NCBI GenBank assembly: GCA_958438125.1
Contig: CAUBQN010000017.1
Span: forward strand, 1 to 21,055
DNA from: an uncultured Collinsella sp.
GTDB taxonomy: Bacteria > Actinomycetota > Coriobacteriia > Coriobacteriales > Coriobacteriaceae
Length of the DNA: 21,055 bases
Direction of reading: 5' to 3'
In this document: piece after piece, positions 15,961 through 21,055 of the stretch
How positions within the stretch are numbered: the first letter of the stretch is position 1
Layout of the letters: the number at the start of each line of letters is the position of its first letter
Notes under the pieces: generated by a model
What the model was told of the DNA's origin: nothing
The model's database searches: none
What the model saw: the letters and a program-made list of their open reading frames with translations, nothing else
Made by a program: the position numbers and the translations under genes

Positions 15961-17412
15961 ATGGCGGACAAGAACGCAGAAGTTGCAGTCGAGGGTGACG
16001 GCGGCATGAAGAAAACACTTTCGCTCTGGAACTTCTTCACCATCGGTTTCGGTGCCATCATCGGTACCGGTTGGGTTCTGCAGGTCGGCGACTGGATGGT
16101 CGTGGGCGGCGGTCCCGTTCCCGCTATGATCGCATTCCTCTTGGGTGCAATCTTCCTCGTGCCCGTCGGAGCTGTTTTCGGTGAGCTCACGGCTGCTATC
16201 CCCATCTCGGGCGGCATCGTCGAGTATGTCGATCGTAGCTTTGGCCGTACGCTGAGCTACATCACCGGTTGGCTCCTGGCCCTGGGCAACGGAATCCTGT
16301 GCCCGTGGGAGGCCATCGCCATCTCGACCCTCGTGTCCGAGATGTTCGGTAGCCTGCCCGGTCTTGAGTGGCTGCGCGCCGTCAAGCTCTACACCATCCT
16401 AGGCGCCGACGTTTACCTGTTCCCGACGCTGATCGCGCTCGGCTTTGCGGTCTACGTCATCTTCCTCAACTTCCGCGGTGCCAGCTCGGCCGCCAAGCTC
16501 CAGGCCTTCCTGACCAAGGCTCTGCTCTGCGGCATGCTGCTCGCCATGGGCGTCTCGCTGTTCACCGGCTCGCCGGACAACGCCATGCCCGTATTCTCCC
16601 AGGTCAGCGGCGCTGGCGGCGGCAAGGCTGCTACCGAAAGCACCAGCCTGTTCGCCGGCATCGTGTCGGTCCTGGTTCTGACCCCGTTCTTCTACGCCGG
16701 TTTCGACACCATTCCTCAGCAGGCTGAGGAAGCAGCCGAGGGCCTCAACTGGAACAAGTTCGGCAAGATCATCTCCTTGGCCCTGCTGGCCGCCGGCGGC
16801 TTCTACATGGTCTGCATCTACTCGTTCGGCACCATCCTCGACTGGCATGAGTTTGTTAAGAGCCCGGTTCCCGCGCTTGCCTGCCTCAAGGGCATCAACA
16901 TGCTCCTGTACCTGGCCATGCTCGTCATCGCCACGCTTGGACCCATGGGCCCGATGAACTCCTTCTATGGCGCCACGAGCCGCATCATGCTCGCCATGGG
17001 TCGCAAGGGCCAGCTGCCTGAGAAGTTCGCCGAGGTCGACCCCAAGTCCGGCGCTCCCAAGCTTGCCTGCGTCGTCTTGGGCGTCATCACTGTCATCGGT
17101 CCGTTCCTGGGCAAGAACATGCTCATTCCTCTGACCAACGTGTCGGCTCTCGCCTTCATCTTCTCCTGCGGCATGGTCGCCCTCGCCTGCCTGCGCATGC
17201 GCTTCACCGAGCCCGACCTGCCTCGTCCCTACGAGGTGCCCGGCGGCAAGTTTGGCATCGGCCTCGCTATCGCTGCCTGCGCCATTATCATCGGCCTGCT
17301 CGTGATTCCGTTCTCTCCCGCCTCCCTCAACATGGTGGAGTGGAGCATCGTGATCGGCTGGTTAGCTATTGGCCTGGCTCTCATGGCTTTCACCAATTCC
17401 CGCAAAAAGTAA
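15961..17412 (+). CDS. APC-family amino acid permease
   Basis: The 483-aa product has the pattern of the amino acid-polyamine-organocation superfamily: about 12 hydrophobic segments, GAIIGTGWVL in the first one (31-40, the substrate-binding loop), SGGIVEYVDRSFG after segment 2, and SFYGATSRIMLAMGRKGQLP with the conserved region before segment 9. The start at 15961 follows AAAGGAGGGG with good spacing. The substrate cannot be read from sequence; the adjacent amidohydrolase suggests uptake of an amino acid derivative or small amide. The downstream gene begins 131 nt later and may be cotranscribed. Codon bias indicates strong expression. Confidence 0.92.
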   Translation: MADKNAEVAVEGDGGMKKTLSLWNFFTIGFGAIIGTGWVLQVGDWMVVGGGPVPAMIAFLLGAIFLVPVGAVFGELTAAIPISGGIVEYVDRSFGRTLSYITGWLLALGNGILCPWEAIAISTLVSEMFGSLPGLEWLRAVKLYTILGADVYLFPTLIALGFAVYVIFLNFRGASSAAKLQAFLTKALLCGMLLAMGVSLFTGSPDNAMPVFSQVSGAGGGKAATESTSLFAGIVSVLVLTPFFYAGFDTIPQQAEEAAEGLNWNKFGKIISLALLAAGGFYMVCIYSFGTILDWHEFVKSPVPALACLKGINMLLYLAMLVIATLGPMGPMNSFYGATSRIMLAMGRKGQLPEKFAEVDPKSGAPKLACVVLGVITVIGPFLGKNMLIPLTNVSALAFIFSCGMVALACLRMRFTEPDLPRPYEVPGGKFGIGLAIAACAIIIGLLVIPFSPASLNMVEWSIVIGWLAIGLALMAFTNSRKK

Positions 17413-17432
17413 CGCCTGGCCGGGGCGGATTG

Positions 17433-17461
17433 GGTGCGCGGGGCCCTCTCTCCCGCGCACC
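17433..17461 (+). repeat. Hairpin between permease and amidohydrolase genes
   Basis: Perfect 10-bp GC-rich arms GGTGCGCGGG and CCCGCGCACC are separated by 9 nt and lie 20 nt after the permease stop. No T run follows, so it is more likely an RNA-stabilising or processing hairpin than a terminator. Confidence 0.55.
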
Positions 17462-17543
17462 GAACCCGGCACCACTTGGGTAGCTTTGTGAGGCCTTAAC
17501 CCAACACGGCCTCGCCCACTATATGGATCCATAAGGAGGAACC

Positions 17544-18821
17544 ATGTCCACTAAGTATGCAATCGTTGGCGGTAAGCTCATCGACGGTACCGGCGCCGAG
17601 CCGGTCGAGAACTCCCTCGTTCTCGTCGACGACAACGGCAAGATCGAGTACGCCGGTGCTATGCAGGACCTTCCCGAGGGCGTTGAGGTTATCGACGCCG
17701 CCGGCAAGACCGTCCTTCCCGGCCTGATCGACACCCACCTGCACTTCTCGGGCAACCTGACCGACGATGACACCGATTGGGTCATGCAGCCGCTCCTCGA
17801 GAAGCAGGCCGTCGCCGTCAAGCAGGCCTACGACTGCCTCACCCACGGCCTCACCACCGTCTGCGAGATCGGCCGCTTTGGTATCCAGATTCGCGATTGC
17901 ATCGACAAGGGCGTCTTTAAGGGCCCGCGCGTTCTGGCCACCGGCCTGGGCTTCTGCCGTGTTGCCGGTCACGGTGACTCCCACCACTGCACCCAGGAGC
18001 TCAACAAGGAATCCCACCCCTGGGGCGACCAGGTCGATGGTCCTTGGGATCTGCGCAAAGCCGTCCGTCGTCGCCTGCGCGAGAACCCCGATGCCATCAA
18101 GATCTGGGCTACCGGTGGAGGCATCTGGCGCTGGGACTCCGGTCGCGACCAGCACTATTGCTCCGAGGAGATCCAGGCCGTGGTCGAAGAGGCAAAGATG
18201 GTCGGTATCCCCGTGTGGAGCCACTGCTACAACAATCACGCCGCTGCCTACGATTCCGTTCGCTTTGGCTGCGAGCAGCTGATTCACGGTTTCGATATCG
18301 ATGAGCGCACCATGGACCTCATGGCCGAGCAGGGCACCTTCTTCACCCCGACGATCGCCTTCCTGCCCACCTGGTACGCCACCTATCCGCCCGTCTACGT
18401 CCCCGAGCTGCACGACAAGTACGAGGGCACTCTGGTCGAGAAGGAACTGCAGCGCAACTACGACTGCCTGCGCGAGGCCAAGAAGCGCGGCGTCGTCATG
18501 ACGATTGGCTCCGACTCCTTCTCTTTCGTCACCCCGTACGGCACCTGCTCCATCGAGGAGATGTACGAGTTCGTCGACAAGATCGGCTTCACCCCGGTCG
18601 AGACCATCACCTGCGCCACCCTCAACGGTGCCAAGATGTGCCACATCGAGGACGAGACCGGTTCCATCGAGGCCGGCAAGTGCGCCGACCTGCTGGTCGT
18701 CAACGGTGACGTCGCCGCCGACATCCACGTGCTCAACACCGACAACATGGACGTCATCATGAAGGATGGCTGGATCGTCGAGGCTGGCACCTTTGGCGAG
18801 GCCAACAAATACAGCGCCTAA
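17544..18821 (+). CDS. Amidohydrolase, Xaa-Pro dipeptidase/imidazolonepropionase-like
   Basis: The 425-aa product is a cytoplasmic metal-dependent hydrolase of the amidohydrolase superfamily. Metal ligands are visible: His65 and His67 in LIDTHLHF, Lys186 in IKIWATGGG (expected to be carboxylated), His227 in VWSHCYNN, His248 in LIHGFD and Asp324 in IGSDSFSF. The N-terminal (VIDAAGKTVLPGLID) and C-terminal (GSIEAGKCADLLVVNGD) parts form the usual small beta-sandwich. Related characterised enzymes cleave dipeptides with C-terminal Pro, Arg or Lys, or N-acylated amino acids, so the substrate here is uncertain. AAGGAGG lies 4 nt before the ATG. The permease upstream probably imports its substrate. 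A terminator follows at 18881. Confidence 0.88.
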   Translation: MSTKYAIVGGKLIDGTGAEPVENSLVLVDDNGKIEYAGAMQDLPEGVEVIDAAGKTVLPGLIDTHLHFSGNLTDDDTDWVMQPLLEKQAVAVKQAYDCLTHGLTTVCEIGRFGIQIRDCIDKGVFKGPRVLATGLGFCRVAGHGDSHHCTQELNKESHPWGDQVDGPWDLRKAVRRRLRENPDAIKIWATGGGIWRWDSGRDQHYCSEEIQAVVEEAKMVGIPVWSHCYNNHAAAYDSVRFGCEQLIHGFDIDERTMDLMAEQGTFFTPTIAFLPTWYATYPPVYVPELHDKYEGTLVEKELQRNYDCLREAKKRGVVMTIGSDSFSFVTPYGTCSIEEMYEFVDKIGFTPVETITCATLNGAKMCHIEDETGSIEAGKCADLLVVNGDVAADIHVLNTDNMDVIMKDGWIVEAGTFGEANKYSA

Positions 18822-18863
18822 GATACCGTTTGTCGATGGCTGGATGCAAAACACAGTTTTTGA

Positions 18864-18876
18864 TTGCATAATGCAA
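18864..18876. promoter_or_regulatory. Palindrome TTGCATAATGCAA before the sensor kinase gene
   Basis: Arms TTGCAT and ATGCAA flank a single A. It lies between the amidohydrolase stop and the terminator at 18881. TTGCATAAT also occurs at 3785-3793. It could be an operator or a -10-like element (CATAAT), but no -35 fits well. Confidence 0.35.
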
Positions 18877-18880
18877 TGGA

Positions 18881-18906
18881 GAGGGTCGCTTGCGGCCCTC
18901 TTTATT
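18881..18906 (+). terminator. Terminator after the amidohydrolase gene
   Basis: GAGGGTCG pairs with CGGCCCTC (one T-G wobble) around CTTG and is followed by TTTATT. It lies 60 nt after the amidohydrolase stop and ends only 21 nt before the ribosome binding site of the sensor kinase gene. Confidence 0.8.
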
Positions 18907-18939
18907 GCTATGGGGTGCGTCAGTAAGAAGGAGATGACA

Positions 18940-20325
18940 GTGGATCTCAATAGGCTGATTCTGGGCAAGAGCTACAACTCTACCAAGGTCTTTCGTACCG
19001 CTCAGCATGTGGTTCAAGCCATCTTGCTCGGTATTGTCGTTCCGCTGCTTATCCTGCTGCTCATCTGGGATCTAACCGATAATCCCAATCCCGTTCCGGC
19101 CGTTGTCGTCATTGCCGGCTTGGTCATGCTGTGCTTCTTCTTCTCGTACGTCTTTGTCGTTCCCGACGACCTCACATCGAGCGCAACCGACCGCACGCTC
19201 GCCATCGCTTCAAAAATATTCGCCTACACGTCGCGCGGCCTTACGCCCGAAGCTGCCCTGGGCGCCTCTAAGATCATCCTGTCCGAAACTATCGCCTCTG
19301 CCATCTGCTTTACCGATGGCAAGCAGGTGTTGGCAAGCTGGGGCGAGGACTCGGCAAAATGCCCCGCGGGCACCCCGGTGGTGCTGCGGACTACGCTCAA
19401 CGTGATCAACAGCGGTGAACAAAGCGTGTTCTCGCGCGATGCCTCGACCGAGACGGGTGGCTACTTTCCGCGCCTGCGCGCCGGTATTGTCGCACCGCTT
19501 ACCGTGCGCGGGCATTGCGTGGGCACGCTCGAGCTGTATTATCCCCGTCTGAGCAGCATCGATATGCGCCAGACGGCGCTTGCCTCGGGCTTTGCCGACC
19601 TCATTTCCACGCAGCTTGCGAGCTTTGAGCTCGAGCGCCAGGACGAGCTTACGGCCCGCGTGGAGCTGCGCGCCTTGCAATCGCAGGTCGATCCTCATTT
19701 TCTGTTTAACACCATCAGCACCATCGTGTCGCTCGTACGTACCGAGCCGGACAAGGCCAGGTCGCTGCTCATCGACTTTTCCAATTACTACCGTCAGACG
19801 CTTTCTGATTCCGATACCCTCACAACGCTCGAGCACGAGGTGGAACAGGGCACTCGCTATATCAATCTTATGCAGGCTCGTTATGGCGACGGCCGTCTGC
19901 GCGTCTCGGTCGATATCGACTTTGAGGTGCGCGATTGCATGGTGCCGCCGTTTATCTTGCAGCCGTTGCTCGAAAACTGCATCAAGCACGCGCAGCGCGA
20001 GACCGAGCCGCTTTCTATTCATGTTAGGGCTTTCGAGACCGATGACGGTTTGGAGATCATCGTCGAGGACGATGGCATCGGTATGAGCGAAGAAGTCTGC
20101 GCGCATCTGTTTGAGCAACATCGCCGAGAGGAGCCCGAGAGCATTACCGCCGACGGCTCCGTCAAGCGAGGTTGCGGCCTGGCGCTCTTCAACGTGCTTC
20201 AGCGCATCCATTTCTTTTACGGAGAAGATTCCGGCATGCGCGTGAAGTCCCAGGAGGGCGTGGGAACGCAGGTCATCGTCGAGCTGAACGGCGAGCCGCA
20301 TGAGCCGGCGCCGTTGACGGCGTAG
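18940..20325 (+). CDS. LytS-type sensor histidine kinase
   Basis: The product has 461 aa from the GTG at 18940, which is 6 nt after AAGGAG; the in-frame ATG at 18934 directly abuts that RBS and is less likely, and longer upstream reading would cross a terminator. Two membrane segments (about 25-45 and 53-75) replace the multi-pass 5TMR domain of classical LytS. A GAF-like region lies at about 85-230. The His_kinase (PF06580) motif LQSQVDPHFLFNTIS carries phosphoacceptor candidate His253. An HATPase domain follows with Asn346 in LLENCIKHA and a DDGIGMSE G-box. It likely phosphorylates the LytTR regulator 38 nt downstream. Position suggests control of the permease and amidohydrolase genes. Confidence 0.92.
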   Translation: MDLNRLILGKSYNSTKVFRTAQHVVQAILLGIVVPLLILLLIWDLTDNPNPVPAVVVIAGLVMLCFFFSYVFVVPDDLTSSATDRTLAIASKIFAYTSRGLTPEAALGASKIILSETIASAICFTDGKQVLASWGEDSAKCPAGTPVVLRTTLNVINSGEQSVFSRDASTETGGYFPRLRAGIVAPLTVRGHCVGTLELYYPRLSSIDMRQTALASGFADLISTQLASFELERQDELTARVELRALQSQVDPHFLFNTISTIVSLVRTEPDKARSLLIDFSNYYRQTLSDSDTLTTLEHEVEQGTRYINLMQARYGDGRLRVSVDIDFEVRDCMVPPFILQPLLENCIKHAQRETEPLSIHVRAFETDDGLEIIVEDDGIGMSEEVCAHLFEQHRREEPESITADGSVKRGCGLALFNVLQRIHFFYGEDSGMRVKSQEGVGTQVIVELNGEPHEPAPLTA

Positions 20326-20363
20326 CATGCGGTTGGATTGAGAGAAAAAGAGGGGAAGCACAT

Positions 20364-21055
20364 ATGTCCGAAGGCTGGAACATCTTGGTGGTTGATGACG
20401 AGCCTCCCATTAGGGCTGAGCTACGCTATCTGTTGGAAAAGGATATGCGTGTGGGTCAGATTGCCGAGGCGGGCAATGTCACCGAAGCCGTGGAGTCGAT
20501 TCTGTCGAACAAGCCCGACGTGTTGTTTTTAGACATTACCATGCCCGGTCGCTCGGGAATTGAGCTTGCCGAGACGCTGCAGAACCTAAAGACGCCGCCG
20601 GTGGTTGTGTTTGTGACGGCGTTTGCCGAATTTGCCGCCGATGCGTATAACCTCGATGCGGTCGACTATGTCGTCAAGCCGGTCGAGGACGCACGCCTGT
20701 CAAAGGCACTCGACAAGATCGAGGCAGCCTTGGGTGCCCGTCGTGTTATCCATGCTCCGCGCCAGCCTTTGCGTCTGACGGTGGACCGCGGGGGCAAAAA
20801 GGTGTTCATTCCCGCCGCAGACGTCTGCTACTTTGAGGCGCGCGCCGATTTTTGCAACGCCATCTGCGCCGAGGGAACGTACCTGATCAATGAGTCGATC
20901 TCTTCGCTCGAGCGTCGCTTGGACTCCGAGGGCTTTATTCGCGTTCATCGCAGCTACCTGGTCAATTTGGAAGACGTGCACAATGTCGAGATCGGTTCCA
21001 CGGGTCTTATGGAGCTCAGGCTCGATCGCGTAACCTCGACGGTGCCCGTGTCCCG
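20364..21055 (+). CDS. LytTR-family response regulator, 3' end outside window
   Basis: The ATG at 20364 follows AGAGGGG by about 8 nt and opens 230 codons without a stop. The receiver domain has the acidic pair Asp11-Asp12, phosphoacceptor Asp57 in VLFLDITMPGRSG, Thr in VFVTAF and Lys in VDYVVKP. A LytTR DNA-binding domain starts near residue 135 and shows the typical core FIRVHRSYLVNLEDV. Only a few C-terminal residues should be missing. It forms the two-component pair with the preceding kinase. LytTR regulators bind pairs of short direct repeats upstream of targets; I did not identify a convincing pair in this window. Confidence 0.94.
   Translation, partial: MSEGWNILVVDDEPPIRAELRYLLEKDMRVGQIAEAGNVTEAVESILSNKPDVLFLDITMPGRSGIELAETLQNLKTPPVVVFVTAFAEFAADAYNLDAVDYVVKPVEDARLSKALDKIEAALGARRVIHAPRQPLRLTVDRGGKKVFIPAADVCYFEARADFCNAICAEGTYLINESISSLERRLDSEGFIRVHRSYLVNLEDVHNVEIGSTGLMELRLDRVTSTVPVS

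Noticed and set aside
18766..18939. Upstream extension of the sensor kinase frame
   Set aside because: It overlaps the amidohydrolase gene and reads through a terminator hairpin; AAGGAG before the GTG at 18940 marks the start.
17496..18968. A 490-codon minus-strand frame opposite the amidohydrolase
   Set aside because: Same codon-bias effect; it also runs across a terminator and lacks family resemblance.

Overview
The window looks like chromosome from a high-GC, anaerobic gut actinobacterium of the class Coriobacteriia, most likely Collinsella or a close relative. This is an inference from the GC-rich, C-ending codon use, the strong AGGAGG-type ribosome binding sites, the single-chain pyruvate:ferredoxin oxidoreductase and the overall gene content. 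No rRNA, tRNA, CRISPR array, transposase or phage gene was seen.

Layout. (1) 1-4886: a truncated YcxB-like membrane protein gene on the minus strand. It is followed by the conserved replication/repair set dnaX, ybaB and recR on the plus strand, with a small reverse-strand membrane protein gene lying between dnaX and ybaB. (2) 4887-8924: a compact three-gene plus-strand operon. It encodes a one-pass membrane protein with a Gly/Ser linker and an extracytoplasmic C-terminal domain, a Ser/Thr protein kinase with four C-terminal membrane segments, and an FHA-domain protein. Two near-identical operator-like palindromes, a promoter and a terminator-like leader hairpin precede it, and a 42-bp-arm inverted repeat ends it. 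(3) 8925-12955: nifJ-type pyruvate:ferredoxin oxidoreductase with a leader of about 270 nt and a very large terminator hairpin. (4) 12956-14606: a mostly empty intergenic stretch, then a carbamate kinase gene (arcC). (5) 14603-15601: a reverse-strand, membrane-anchored C39-like cysteine peptidase. (6) 15961-21055: an APC-family amino acid permease, a binuclear-metal amidohydrolase/dipeptidase-like enzyme, and a LytS-type sensor kinase with its LytTR response regulator. The regulator runs off the window end.

How the genes may work together. dnaX, ybaB and recR are housekeeping replication and recombination genes. NifJ, carbamate kinase, the permease and the amidohydrolase share strongly biased codon use, typical of highly expressed catabolic genes. 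They fit fermentation of pyruvate and nitrogenous compounds with ATP recovery from carbamoyl phosphate. The LytS/LytTR pair is well placed to control the adjacent permease and amidohydrolase, since this regulator class often controls neighbouring transporter genes.

The best candidate for an undescribed system is the 5129-8817 operon. It pairs a kinase lacking any extracellular sensor domain with a separate extracytoplasmic partner protein and an FHA protein whose usual phosphate-contacting Gly-Arg motif appears altered.
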